Source of the DNA: Luteococcus sp048595755 | GTDB taxonomy: Bacteria; Actinomycetota; Actinomycetes; Propionibacteriales; Propionibacteriaceae | Direction: 5' to 3' | DNA length: 64,000 nt | Assembly: GCF_048595755.1 (NCBI RefSeq) | Contig: NZ_CP184360.1 | Location: forward strand, 1,550,001 to 1,614,000 | Shown here: positions 23,221-32,252 of the stretch, in pieces | Position numbering within the stretch: position 1 is the stretch's first letter | Layout: each line of letters begins with the position of its first letter | Made by a program: the position numbers and the translations under genes | Notes under the pieces: model-generated | Databases searched by the model: none | Told to the model about the DNA's origin: nothing | What the model saw: the letters and a program-made list of their open reading frames with translations, nothing else

Positions 23221-24414
23221 ATGGGTGGCACGACGCCAGCACCGCTACGGGCGGTCTTCTACTCGCACGACGCACAGGGGCTGGGGCACTTCAGCCGCAA
23301 CACCGCACTGGCCCACTCCCTCGTTCGTGAGCTGCCCGGGCTGACCGGACGCCCCGTCACCGGTCTGCTGATCAATGGCGTGCCCGAGAGCGATCCGGGC
23401 AACCTCCCCGAGGGTTTCGACGTGGTGACCCTGCCGTCGGTGTGCAAGCACGGCCGCCAGTACGACCCGCGTCGGCTCGACCTGAGCCTCGACACGGTCA
23501 CCTCGCTGCGCAGTGACATCATTCGCACCACCCTCACCTCCTTCGCCCCAGACCTGGTCATCGTCGACCGGCACGCCCTGGGCATCGACGGGGAACTGCT
23601 GCCGGCGCTGCGCAAACTGCGCCGCAAGTACCCCCAGGTGGCCCTGGTGCTGGGCATGCGCGAGGTGCTGGACAATCCGCAGGTGGCGGCCCGCGAATGG
23701 GACCGGGTGCCGCCGGCCATCGTGCGCGAGCTGTACGACGAGATCTGGGTCTACGGCGATGCCACCGTCCACGACCTGCGCGAGACCGGGGAGATCCCCG
23801 CCGAACTGCACGACATGGTGCGCTACCAGGGCTACCTGTCCACCGGGCGCTCCACCGAGCAGCTCGACTGCGATCTGGAGAAGCCTTTCCTGCTGACCAC
23901 CGCCGGTGGCGGCTCCGACGGTTTCGACCTGTGCCTGGCCGCTGCCCGGGCCAAGGTACCGCACGGCTACCGACAGGTGTTGGTGACGGGGCCCCAGATG
24001 CCCGAGGAGCAGTTCCAGCAGGTCACCGAGGCAGCCCGCAAGCGCACCCTGGTGATGCGCCAGCTGCCCGACGTGGCCGGCCCCCTGCACCACGCGGAGG
24101 CTGCCATCGCGATGGCCGGGTACAACACCGTCACCGAGGTGCTGGCCACCACGTCGCCCGCACTGCTCGTGCCGCGCGAATGGCCGCGCACCGAGCAGCT
24201 GATCCGCGCCACCGGCCTGGCCAAGCGGGGAGCGGTGGACCTGTTGCGCCAGGAAGACCTGGGCCCCAAGGCCATCAGCGAATGGTGGCACCGCGCCGTC
24301 GGTACCCGCGTCTCACGCGAACACCTTGCACTCGACGGTCTGCAGACCGTCGCCCACTCTGCAGCGGACATCGTCGCCCGCTGCACCCAACAGGAGGAAT
24401 CCCTTGCCGGCTGA
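23221..24414 (+). CDS. MurG/GT28-like glycosyltransferase
   Basis: 397 residues, cytoplasmic, GT-B fold. The N-terminal domain opens with FYSHDAQGLGHFSRNTALA, the GH-x-x-R pattern of MurG/UGT-like enzymes. The C-terminal nucleotide-sugar domain has TTAGGGSDGFDLCLAA and AIAMAGYNTVTEVLATTSPA, as in COG4671 predicted glycosyltransferases. First gene of a five-gene operon; AGGAG lies five bases before the ATG. Its end overlaps the next gene by 11 bases. Donor and acceptor unknown. Confidence 0.88.
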   Translation: MGGTTPAPLRAVFYSHDAQGLGHFSRNTALAHSLVRELPGLTGRPVTGLLINGVPESDPGNLPEGFDVVTLPSVCKHGRQYDPRRLDLSLDTVTSLRSDIIRTTLTSFAPDLVIVDRHALGIDGELLPALRKLRRKYPQVALVLGMREVLDNPQVAAREWDRVPPAIVRELYDEIWVYGDATVHDLRETGEIPAELHDMVRYQGYLSTGRSTEQLDCDLEKPFLLTTAGGGSDGFDLCLAAARAKVPHGYRQVLVTGPQMPEEQFQQVTEAARKRTLVMRQLPDVAGPLHHAEAAIAMAGYNTVTEVLATTSPALLVPREWPRTEQLIRATGLAKRGAVDLLRQEDLGPKAISEWWHRAVGTRVSREHLALDGLQTVAHSAADIVARCTQQEESLAG

Positions 24415-25648
24415 ACGCATCGCCTACGTGGTGAAGGTCTACCCACGCTTCTCCGAGACCTTCGTGGTCACCGAGATCCTCTCCCGTGAGGCCGACGGGG
24501 AAGACCTGGCCATCTACGCCCTCAAGCCCACCGCCGACTCGCGCTTCCACCCGCAGCTCGCGCAGGTGCAGGCGCCCGTGACGCACATCCGTCGCCCGTA
24601 CAAGCTGAGCGTCGAGTGGCAGGCGATGCGCCAGGCGCAGGCCGAGCTGCCCGACTTCGGCCGTCGCTACGGCGAACTGATGCCCTTCCTGGTGCAGATG
24701 GAGGCCAGCGAGGTGGGCCAGGCCATCGACCTGGCCGTGCGTTGGAAGCACGACGGCATCACCCGCGCCCACGTGCACTTCGCCAATGTCGCCGCCCGCT
24801 GCACCGCCGTGGCCGCCGCCCTGCTCGACATTCCGTTCAGCGTCACCACCCACGCCAAGGACCTCTTCCACGACGAGGTCGATCCCCAGGTGCTGCGCGA
24901 GGTACTGCGCCGCGCCAACCGCGTGATCGCCATCAGCGAGTACAACCGCAAGTTCCTGCTGGAACAGGTGGACCCGTCGCTGGCGAGCAAGGTGGTGCTG
25001 GTGCGCAATGGGCTGGAACTGCCGCGCTTCGACTACCGCGATCCCGAGCTGGTGCACAACCCGCTGCGGGTGCTCGGCGTGGGCCGGCTGGTGGAGAAGA
25101 AGGGCTTCAACCACTTCGTCGAGGCCATCGAGGAGCTGGTGGCCGAGGGGCGTCCGGTGGAGGCCCGCATCGTGGGCGAGGGCGAGAAGTACGAGGAGCT
25201 GCAGGAACAGATCGGCCAGGCCGGGCTGGAGCACGTGGTCACCCTGCTGGGAGCACGCAGCCAGGCCGAGCTGGTGGACGAGATCGCCTGGGCCGACGTG
25301 ATGGCCGCCCCCTGCATCGTCGGGTCCGACAACAATGCCGACGGCCTGCCCACCGTCCTGCTGGAGGCGATGGCCAGCGGTCTGCCGTGCATCGCCACCG
25401 ACGTGACCGGCATCCCCGAGGCGGTGCAGCCCGGCGAGGGCGGCCTGCCCGGCACCGGGATCCTGCTCTCCCAGGACCCCACCGACCTTTCCGCACGGCT
25501 GGCCGATGCGCTGCGCCAGGTCTCCGACCCGCAGTGGCCCCGCGTCCAGGTGGCCCGCGCCGCGCGCGCCCTGGTGGAGGAGAAGTTCGACACCCGCACC
25601 CAGGCCCGGCTGCTGTCCAGCCTGACCCGAGAGGACCACACGGCATGA
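24404..25648 (+). CDS. Glycosyltransferase family 4 (first of two)
   Basis: 414 residues, GT-B fold. GVGRLVEKKGFNHFVEAIEE begins the C-terminal domain, and NNADGLPTVLLEAMASGLP is the E-x7-E donor-binding region; similar to colanic-acid type WcaL enzymes (RFSETFVVTEI near the N terminus). A TTG at 24404 is taken as start because AGGAGG stands six bases before it, inside the end of the preceding gene. The stop overlaps the next start (ATGA). Probably adds a sugar to a lipid-linked or small acceptor. Confidence 0.92.
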   Translation: MPAERIAYVVKVYPRFSETFVVTEILSREADGEDLAIYALKPTADSRFHPQLAQVQAPVTHIRRPYKLSVEWQAMRQAQAELPDFGRRYGELMPFLVQMEASEVGQAIDLAVRWKHDGITRAHVHFANVAARCTAVAAALLDIPFSVTTHAKDLFHDEVDPQVLREVLRRANRVIAISEYNRKFLLEQVDPSLASKVVLVRNGLELPRFDYRDPELVHNPLRVLGVGRLVEKKGFNHFVEAIEELVAEGRPVEARIVGEGEKYEELQEQIGQAGLEHVVTLLGARSQAELVDEIAWADVMAAPCIVGSDNNADGLPTVLLEAMASGLPCIATDVTGIPEAVQPGEGGLPGTGILLSQDPTDLSARLADALRQVSDPQWPRVQVARAARALVEEKFDTRTQARLLSSLTREDHTA

Positions 25649-26811
25649 CGACCCCCACGCATGAACACCCGATCCGCAGCGTCGCCTATGTCTGCGTCGA
25701 TCCCGGCATCCCCGTCTTCGGCACCAAGGGGGCCAGCGTCCACATCCAGGAACTGGTGCGCGCCTGGCGCGAACGCGGCGCCCAGGTGCACGTCTACTGC
25801 GCCCGTCGCGGCGACGACGTTCCCGAAGACCTGGCCGACCTGCAGGTCACCGAGGTGAAGGTGACCGGCAAGGACGCCGAGCGGGAGGAGGGGCAGAAGC
25901 GAGCCTCCGCCGAACTGTCCGAGCTGGTCAAGGCCGGTGGCCATGACCTGGTGCACGAGCGCTACTCACTGTTCAGCCACGTGATGGCCGAGGTGCACGC
26001 CGCCAACCCGCAGGTGGCCACCGTGCTCGAGGTGAACTCGCCGTTGATCGATGAACAGCGCACCCACCGCGTGCTGGTGGACGAACAGGGGACCCACGAC
26101 GCCCTGGCCCGGCAGCTGGCCGCCGCCGACGTGGTGGCCTGCGTCAGCGAGCCGGTGGCGCAGTGGGTGCGTGACCGGGCCGCCGATGCCCAGGTGGATC
26201 CCGGCAGCGTCGTGGTCACCCCCAATGGTGTCAACACCAATCGCATCACCGCGGTGGAACCAGACCTCAGCGGCCCGGCCGTGGTGGTCTTCGTCGGCAC
26301 CCTGAAGCCCTGGCACGGCACCGAGAAGCTCTTCGAGGCCGCCACCCTGGCGCGTCAGCCCTGGCGCTTGCGCATCGTCGGCGACGGGCCGCAGCGGGAA
26401 CAGCTCGAGGCGCTGGCCGACGAGCACGGACTCGACGTGGAGATGGTCGGAGCCGTGGCGCCGCACGAGGTGCCGCAGCACCTGGCGGGAGCCCTGGTGG
26501 CGGTGGCCCCCTACCCGGCCAGCGACGACCACTACTTCTCGCCGCTGAAGGTCTACGAGTACAGCGCCGCCGGCCTGCCGGTGGTGGCCAGCCGAATCGG
26601 TGAGATCCCGCAGGTGGTGCTCGACGGCCAGACCGGTCTGTTGGTGCCGCCGTCGGATCCTGCCGCCTTGGCCGCCGCCATCGACGAGCTGGTGGCCGAC
26701 CCGCAGCGCGCCCAACAATTGGGCCGCGCCGGCCGGGAACTGATGGAGAACAAGCATTCCTGGGGCCACGTCCTGCAGGACACCCTGGCCCCCTTGGAGG
26801 CCCGCCGGTGA
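25645..26811 (+). CDS. Glycosyltransferase family 4 (second)
   Basis: 388 residues, GT-B fold. The N terminus has the GT4 glycine/lysine loop VFGTKGASVHIQELVRAW, the C-terminal domain FVGTLKPWHGTEKLFEA, and the donor motif FSPLKVYEYSAAGLPVVAS. Start ATG overlaps the previous stop by four bases, and its own stop overlaps the GTG of the ABC gene (GTGA), so all are translationally coupled. With the two enzymes before it, it should build an oligosaccharide or glycoconjugate. Confidence 0.92.
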   Translation: MTTPTHEHPIRSVAYVCVDPGIPVFGTKGASVHIQELVRAWRERGAQVHVYCARRGDDVPEDLADLQVTEVKVTGKDAEREEGQKRASAELSELVKAGGHDLVHERYSLFSHVMAEVHAANPQVATVLEVNSPLIDEQRTHRVLVDEQGTHDALARQLAAADVVACVSEPVAQWVRDRAADAQVDPGSVVVTPNGVNTNRITAVEPDLSGPAVVVFVGTLKPWHGTEKLFEAATLARQPWRLRIVGDGPQREQLEALADEHGLDVEMVGAVAPHEVPQHLAGALVAVAPYPASDDHYFSPLKVYEYSAAGLPVVASRIGEIPQVVLDGQTGLLVPPSDPAALAAAIDELVADPQRAQQLGRAGRELMENKHSWGHVLQDTLAPLEARR

Positions 26812-28598
26812 CCGAACGCTTCTCGCCGCGCAGGCGCGAGGCCCAGCAGGACGCCGCGGCCACGCCCTTCCAACGAACCCTCGCCCTGGTGAAACCCCAC
26901 CTAGGTGGGCAGACCAAGCTGCTCGTCCTCGGTGGGGTGCTGCTGCTGGCCGAGGTGGGCATGCGCGTCCTGGAACCGTGGCCCACCAAGTTCGTGATCG
27001 ACGCGGTGAGCCGCAGCCTGGGCGCCGACCTCGGGGGCGGCCCGACGGCCACCCCGAAGGTGCTGGTGCTGTGCGCCCTGGCCACCATCGCCCTGGTGGG
27101 GCTGCGTGCCCTGTTCAACTACGGCGCCACCGTCGCGCTGGCCCTGACCGGTTCCCGCATCGCGACGCAACTGCGTGCCCGGGTCTTCGACCACGTGCAG
27201 ACCCTGTCGCGGTTGCAGCACGGCAGGTCACGCTCCGGCGACGTGGTGCAGCGGCTGGTGGGTGATGTCGGCAAGCTGCAGGAGGTGGCGGTGACCGCCG
27301 GCATGCCGCTGGTGGTCAACGTGGTCACCCTGTTCACCATGCTCGCCGTGATGCTCTGGCTCGACCCGCTGCTGGCCGGGGTGGTCGTGATCACCATCGT
27401 GCTGTTCTGGCTCTCCTCGCGCAGCAGTGGCGAGAAGATCACCACCGCCGCGCGAAAGACCCGTCGCAGCGAGGGCAACCTGGCCAACATCGCGCAGGAG
27501 ACCCTGGGTGCGATGACCCATGTGCAGGCCTACAACCTGGAACGTGAGCGCGCCCAGCACTTCGGGGGCTCCAACCTGAAGTCGCTGAAGGACGGCGTGC
27601 AGGCCCGACGGCTGGCCGCCGGCCTGGAGCGACGCACCGACGCCCTGGTGGGACTGGCCACCGCGATGGTGCTGTGGCTGGGCGGCACCCGCACCATGCA
27701 GGGCGCCATGACCCCCGGCGACCTGGTGCTGTTCATGACCTACCTGAAGACCTCGATGAAGCCGCTGCGTGACCTGGCCAAGTACACCGGCCGCATCGCG
27801 CGGGCCAGTGCCTCGGGGGAACGCGTTGCAGACCTGCTGGACCAGCAGCCCGACATCGTCTCTCCCGCCGACCCGGTGCCGCTGACCAGGGTGAGGGGAG
27901 AACTGGCGCTGCGCGACGTGCACCTGTCCTACACCGACGGCATTCCGGTGCTGCGCGGCGTCGACCTGAACGTCAAGCCCGGCGAGACCGTCGCGGTGGT
28001 GGGGCCGTCCGGTTCGGGCAAGTCGACCACCATTTCGCTCCTGCTGCGGTTGATCGATCCCGACCAGGGCAGTGTGCAGCTGGACGGCATCGACGTGCGC
28101 GACGTGGCACTGTCGCAGCTGCGCTACCGCCTGGCCCTGGTGCAGCAGGAGGCGTCGCTGTTCACCGGCACCATCGAGGAGAACATCCGGCAGGGCCGTC
28201 CCCACGCCAGCGACGACGAGGTGGCGCAGGCCGTGCGGCTGGCCCGCGTCGACGAGTTCACCGACCTGCTCCCCGAGGGCCTGCAGACCCAGGTCTCCGA
28301 ACGCGGCGGAAGCCTGTCGGGCGGCCAGCGCCAGCGCATCAGCCTGGCGCGTGCCTTCCTGCGCAATGCGCCGGTCCTGCTGCTCGACGAGCCGACCACC
28401 GGTCTGGATCCCGAGAACGTGGTGCTGGTGAACCAGGCGATCGCCGAGCTGGCCCGCGGCCGCACCTGCGTGATGGTCACCCATGACCGCGACACCGCCA
28501 TGCTGGCCGACCGCGTCGTGGTGATGGAGGCCGGGCGGCTGGTCTGGCAGGGCCGCCCCGAGGATGCGCCCTGGGATCGTGTGCTGGAGGAGGAGTGA
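26808..28598 (+). CDS. ABC exporter, fused membrane and ATPase domains
   Basis: 596-residue half-transporter working as a dimer in the inner membrane. Residues about 30-330 form a six-helix type I exporter domain. The ATPase domain has Walker A VGPSGSGKSTT, signature SLSGGQRQRISLARA, Walker B VLLLDEPTTGLDPEN and H-loop MVTHDRDT. Its position inside the glycosyltransferase operon suggests it exports or flips the product. GTG start overlaps the preceding stop. It resembles lipid-linked oligosaccharide or peptide exporters; the cargo is unknown. Confidence 0.93.
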   Translation: MTERFSPRRREAQQDAAATPFQRTLALVKPHLGGQTKLLVLGGVLLLAEVGMRVLEPWPTKFVIDAVSRSLGADLGGGPTATPKVLVLCALATIALVGLRALFNYGATVALALTGSRIATQLRARVFDHVQTLSRLQHGRSRSGDVVQRLVGDVGKLQEVAVTAGMPLVVNVVTLFTMLAVMLWLDPLLAGVVVITIVLFWLSSRSSGEKITTAARKTRRSEGNLANIAQETLGAMTHVQAYNLERERAQHFGGSNLKSLKDGVQARRLAAGLERRTDALVGLATAMVLWLGGTRTMQGAMTPGDLVLFMTYLKTSMKPLRDLAKYTGRIARASASGERVADLLDQQPDIVSPADPVPLTRVRGELALRDVHLSYTDGIPVLRGVDLNVKPGETVAVVGPSGSGKSTTISLLLRLIDPDQGSVQLDGIDVRDVALSQLRYRLALVQQEASLFTGTIEENIRQGRPHASDDEVAQAVRLARVDEFTDLLPEGLQTQVSERGGSLSGGQRQRISLARAFLRNAPVLLLDEPTTGLDPENVVLVNQAIAELARGRTCVMVTHDRDTAMLADRVVVMEAGRLVWQGRPEDAPWDRVLEEE

Positions 28599-28599
28599 G

Positions 28600-30786
28600 A
28601 TGACCGATCCGACGCTGCAGATCCTGCTGGATCCCGACCGGCTCTCCCGCCTGGTGGGTGAGGACGTGCGGGCCGTTCGGATCCGGCCAAAGGCCGAGAC
28701 CGGGCACCAGGCATCCCTGCGCACCCGCGACGACGACCGCCCCTGGGGATGGTTGCGCCTGCTGCTGGGCCCGAACCTGACCAAGCGCGACAAGCTGCTC
28801 AAGCGTGCCTCGCGCGGCATCGACGGGCACCGGGTGGGCTGCCTGGAACTGCCCGAGCTGCAGGCCGTCCTGCTGTGGGGGCCCTGGAGCACCGATCCGG
28901 CCCTGGCACAGACCCTGCAGAAGGCGGGGCTCGGCCCGTCGGGACAGGTGCAGGTGCTGCGGCACAATCCGGGCCGACGACTGGTGCTGCGCGACGGAGA
29001 CCGCGTGGTGCGCGTCACCAGCGAACCCCATGACGTGGCCCTGGAGCTGGGGCGCACCCTCGCCGAGCGCGGCCTGGCGGTGAATTCCGCCAGTGCCCCC
29101 GCCCAGTGCGACGGGCGCCTGTCCTTGTGGCCATGGATTCCGGGGCACGACCTGCGCACCGGTGAGGCGTCCAGCCTGACGCGGGCCGGAACCGAACTTG
29201 CCCGGCTGCACCAGAGCTCGCCCCAGGGACTGGCGCTGCCCGAGCGCGGCTGGGAGAGCCAGCTGTCTGCCGCTCGGGCGGCGAGCGAGCAACTGGCTGA
29301 ACTGTCGCCGGTGCACGGTGAACGGGCCAGGTCGCTGCTGGGGCGCTTGCCGCGGTGGGTGGGGGCCGGAGCCCCCGTCGTCCTGCACGGGGACCTCTCG
29401 CTCGACCAGTTCCTGGCCGCGGACGACGGCCGGGTGCTGCTCACCGACCTGGACCGGGTCTGCCTGGGTCCGGCGGAGATCGACCTGGCGAGCCTGCTGG
29501 CCGTCGCCCAACTGCAGGAGCACGACGTCGAGCCCGTGCTGCAGGGCTACGCGCACGCCGGGGGGCTGTCGTCGGCGCAGACACGAGCGGTTCTGGGGCC
29601 CTGGCTGGCCGCGGCCCTTCTGCAGCGCTGTTCCCAGTACTGGCGCAACCAGGACCCCGACTGGGCGGTGCTCACCGAACGGCTCCTGGCGCTGGCCGAG
29701 GATGCCGTGGAGCGCGATGCGCGTGGCGAGGGGTGGACGGTTGCCCCGCACATCGATGGGCTGGACCGGATCACGATCGCCCGAGCCTGGCCCGACAAGG
29801 TGCGCGACCTGCCGCGGGTGGCCGTCGAGGGACGCGATGCCCAAGGAGTGCTGCGGGCCGGACGCCTCGACACCGCCGGTGCCGCCACCGTCCTGCCGGC
29901 AGGTTCGGATCCCCGACTGCCCGCCCTGGAGCGGGTTGCCCCCCGAGGGGAACTGGTGGTGCATCGGGCCGGCAAACGCGCCGTGGTGGCGATTCCCGAC
30001 CGGAACCAGCCCGAGGAGTACGTGAAGGTGGTGCGCCCCGGCCAGGCCGGTGCTCTGGCCCGCGCCGCCGAACACGGGGCCACGGTTGCCGCGGCGGTGG
30101 GGCTGGCCGCACCCCAGGTGATCCGGCACGACGACGACACGCTCACCATGACCGTCCTGGCGGGGCGGCCGGTGCACGAACTGTCGGGCCAGCCCGGGTG
30201 GGAAGGGCTCTGGCGGCAGTGGGCCCAGGCCTGGCAGGCACTGCAGGCCGCCGATCCCGCCGACCTGTTGGAGACCGCCCTGCCGGTGCACGATGCCGAC
30301 GCGGAGGCGGGGGTGCTGCGCACCTGGCAGCGACGCTGTGCCCAGACCGGGCTCTTGGACGGGACCGAATGGCCCGCCCGGATGCTGCAGGTGGCCGATG
30401 ACCTGTCGGCAGCGGGGGACCCGGCACGGCTTGTCATCACCCACCGAGACCTGCACGACAAGCAGCTGCTGTCCTCGGCCGACGGCCTGGGCGTGCTGGA
30501 CTTCGACACGGTCGGCCTGGCCGCGCCGGAACTCGACCTGGCCAACCTGGCGGTTCACGCCAGCCTTCGTCGTGCCCAGGGGTTGTGGAGCGATGCCGCC
30601 CGCGATGCGGTGGTGGCGGCAGCGCGGGAGGTCGCCGGGCACGCCGGGGTTGCCGACGAGCGCTGGAATCGCGCGAGCCGCGCCACCGTCGCCCGGTTGG
30701 CTGGCGTCTATGCGCACCGTCCTGGCTGGCGTGAGGCTGTGCTCGGCTGGGCCGATGAGCTGTGGGCCAGCCTGGTTCGCGAGTGA
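28600..30786 (+). CDS. Protein with two fused phosphotransferase (APH-like) domains
   Basis: 728 residues, cytoplasmic. Two kinase-like catalytic loops are visible: VLHGDLSLDQFLAA with TDLDRV around residue 262, and ITHRDLHDKQLLSS with LDFDTV around residue 614. Each matches the H-x-D...D-x-D pattern of aminoglycoside/choline kinase-like enzymes, although the usual Asn of HxDxxxxN is Gln in both. A linker with a further beta-rich segment separates them. Last gene of the glycosyltransferase/ABC operon; starts one base after the ABC stop with GGAGG in front. Palindrome copy 3 follows its stop. It may phosphorylate a sugar or lipid in the same pathway. Confidence 0.82.
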   Translation: MTDPTLQILLDPDRLSRLVGEDVRAVRIRPKAETGHQASLRTRDDDRPWGWLRLLLGPNLTKRDKLLKRASRGIDGHRVGCLELPELQAVLLWGPWSTDPALAQTLQKAGLGPSGQVQVLRHNPGRRLVLRDGDRVVRVTSEPHDVALELGRTLAERGLAVNSASAPAQCDGRLSLWPWIPGHDLRTGEASSLTRAGTELARLHQSSPQGLALPERGWESQLSAARAASEQLAELSPVHGERARSLLGRLPRWVGAGAPVVLHGDLSLDQFLAADDGRVLLTDLDRVCLGPAEIDLASLLAVAQLQEHDVEPVLQGYAHAGGLSSAQTRAVLGPWLAAALLQRCSQYWRNQDPDWAVLTERLLALAEDAVERDARGEGWTVAPHIDGLDRITIARAWPDKVRDLPRVAVEGRDAQGVLRAGRLDTAGAATVLPAGSDPRLPALERVAPRGELVVHRAGKRAVVAIPDRNQPEEYVKVVRPGQAGALARAAEHGATVAAAVGLAAPQVIRHDDDTLTMTVLAGRPVHELSGQPGWEGLWRQWAQAWQALQAADPADLLETALPVHDADAEAGVLRTWQRRCAQTGLLDGTEWPARMLQVADDLSAAGDPARLVITHRDLHDKQLLSSADGLGVLDFDTVGLAAPELDLANLAVHASLRRAQGLWSDAARDAVVAAAREVAGHAGVADERWNRASRATVARLAGVYAHRPGWREAVLGWADELWASLVRE

Positions 30787-30792
30787 TGCCTG

Positions 30793-30863
30793 CCGCAAAC
30801 AGAGAGCTGACGGGTCTTCATTGTCATGGTGGCAGTGAAGACCCGTCAGCTCTCTGTTTGCGG
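30793..30863. repeat. 70-bp palindromic repeat, copy 3
   Basis: Arms of 28 bases, beginning CCGCAAACAGAGAGCTGACG, are perfectly complementary. It lies six bases after the + stop (30786) and seven before the - stop (30871), so it could terminate both convergent operons. Relative to copy 1 a G-C pair has become A-T on both arms (GGCGGG/CCCGCC to GACGGG/CCCGTC). Confidence 0.92.
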
Positions 30864-30870
30864 AGGGGAC

Positions 30871-31764
30871 TCAACAGTTGGTGGCCAGCTGGCCCAGTTC
30901 CGGGCTGTCCGCCACCACGGCGGCCACCTCGTCGAGGATCCGAGTGCCGGTGGCGAAGTCGACGTCGTCGACGGCAATCGCCACCCCGACGTGACCGCTG
31001 CCCGCTGGCAGCACACCCAACTGACGCACCAGGTAGTCGCCGTCGGGGGCGGGGCCCCAGCCGCCCTTGAAGCGAGCCCGGGGCACGGTGCCCAGCCCCC
31101 AGCGCTGGTCCTTGCTCACCTGCCCCATCAGCTCCAGCACCGGCGCCGCCTCGGCGCGGCAGGGCAGCGTGGCGGCGAAGCGTGCCTGGTCGTCCAGGCG
31201 CCACTGGGTTTGGCCGTAGACCGAGTACTCGGGCCTTTTCCGGGTCAGGGGCACGGTGGTGCGACGATCCCCACCATCGCGCAGCACGGCCTCGGTGGCC
31301 CGCGCAGCCTGCTGCGGAGTGCCCAGCCGGGAGTAGAGGGCGTCGGCGGCGGCATTGTCGGAACGGGTGATGGCGCGGCGCAGTTCGTCGTCCAGCCCCG
31401 ACGAGTCGGGGCCGGCGGCCGCGGCGATGGCCACCGGAACCTTGGCCGTCGACCAGGCCGGGCCGGTCTGCACGGTGCCCGCCGTCACCGGTTGCGAGCC
31501 CCGCCCGGCGATGGCCAGCCCGATCGGCGCCGCGTGGCGCGACTGCAGGGCAGCGATCGCGGCCCGCAGCCGCTGGTCGTCAACCGACGGGACGGGTACG
31601 CCCGAAGAGGACGGGCCGGCGGCGTCGGGTAGTGGGGTGGAGCTGGCGGGGCTGGCGGGCCTCGACGCAGCAGGGGGCGTGGCGGGACCGCCTGCACACC
31701 CTGCCAGCAATCCCGCCATGAGCAGTCCGGCCAGCAGGCCGGTTGGCCATTCCGGTCTGGTCAG
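30871..31764 (-). CDS. Beta-lactamase-like serine hydrolase lipoprotein
   Basis: About 297 residues. A short signal sequence ends in the lipobox LLAGC (Cys near residue 22), followed by a Ser/Pro-rich tether. The rest looks like a class A beta-lactamase/penicillin-binding fold: WSTAKVPVA (S-x-x-K), TRSDNAAAD (SDN) and RFKGGWG (K-x-G). It is therefore a surface-anchored serine hydrolase, comparable with mycobacterial LppW; activity is uncertain. The start is unusual: the best placed codon is CTG at 31764, overlapping the preceding stop as CTGA; the nearest in-frame GTG lies 36 codons further up. Confidence 0.75.
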   Translation of the reverse strand: MTRPEWPTGLLAGLLMAGLLAGCAGGPATPPAASRPASPASSTPLPDAAGPSSSGVPVPSVDDQRLRAAIAALQSRHAAPIGLAIAGRGSQPVTAGTVQTGPAWSTAKVPVAIAAAAGPDSSGLDDELRRAITRSDNAAADALYSRLGTPQQAARATEAVLRDGGDRRTTVPLTRKRPEYSVYGQTQWRLDDQARFAATLPCRAEAAPVLELMGQVSKDQRWGLGTVPRARFKGGWGPAPDGDYLVRQLGVLPAGSGHVGVAIAVDDVDFATGTRILDEVAAVVADSPELGQLATNC

Positions 31765-32252
31765 TGGCCGACCCTGCGGATGCCCGCCAGCTTCACGGTC
31801 TGGTCGTCGGCCAGGTCTGCCCAGCTGCCCTCGAGGCTGAAGCGGGTGTAGGTGCCGGTGGGGAACCAGCACAGCATGTCGTCGGCGGCCTTGGTGTCGG
31901 CTGCCCAGGCCAGTTCCGAGGCCAGCCCCGGAATGCCGGGGGCGTGCCCCAGCACCAGCAGCCCGCTCACCTCGTCGTCGATCTCACCGATGCGCTGGGC
32001 GATGGTGCTGCTGCCGCCGTTGTAGAGCGCCTCCATGTACTCCACGGTGGCCTCCAGCCCGAGCAGGTCGAGCGTCTCGCGGGTGCGGGCAGAGGTGGAG
32101 CACAGCACGTGCTCGATGCCCATGGTGGCCAGGTCCTGGCCGGCCAGGCGGGCCTCCTCGCGTCCGGCCTCGCTCAGAACACGACCCTTGTCGCCCTGCA
32201 GCGACCAGCCTTCGGCCGCGGCGTGGCGCATCAAGACCAGGGTGCGCGTCAT
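31761..32252 (-). CDS. sixA: SixA-type phosphohistidine phosphatase
   Basis: 163 residues of the histidine phosphatase superfamily. The catalytic motif LVLMRHAAAEG has His10; the second conserved His is in LLVLGHAPGIPGL. Length and pattern match SixA, which removes phosphate from histidine in phosphorelay or PTS proteins. ATG overlaps the stop of the methyltransferase gene upstream (ATGA), and its stop overlaps the lipoprotein start, so the three form one operon. Confidence 0.87.
   Translation of the reverse strand: MTRTLVLMRHAAAEGWSLQGDKGRVLSEAGREEARLAGQDLATMGIEHVLCSTSARTRETLDLLGLEATVEYMEALYNGGSSTIAQRIGEIDDEVSGLLVLGHAPGIPGLASELAWAADTKAADDMLCWFPTGTYTRFSLEGSWADLADDQTVKLAGIRRVGH

Noticed and set aside
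24616..25644. Upstream extension of the second GT4 gene to 24616
   Set aside because: It overlaps the first GT4 gene in another frame; the ATGA overlap at 25645 and the GT4 N-terminal motif fix the start.
19099..30863. CRISPR array or insertion sequence for the three palindromes
   Set aside because: Copies are about 1 kb and 10.6 kb apart, there is no regular spacer, no cas gene and no transposase; they are dispersed palindromes.
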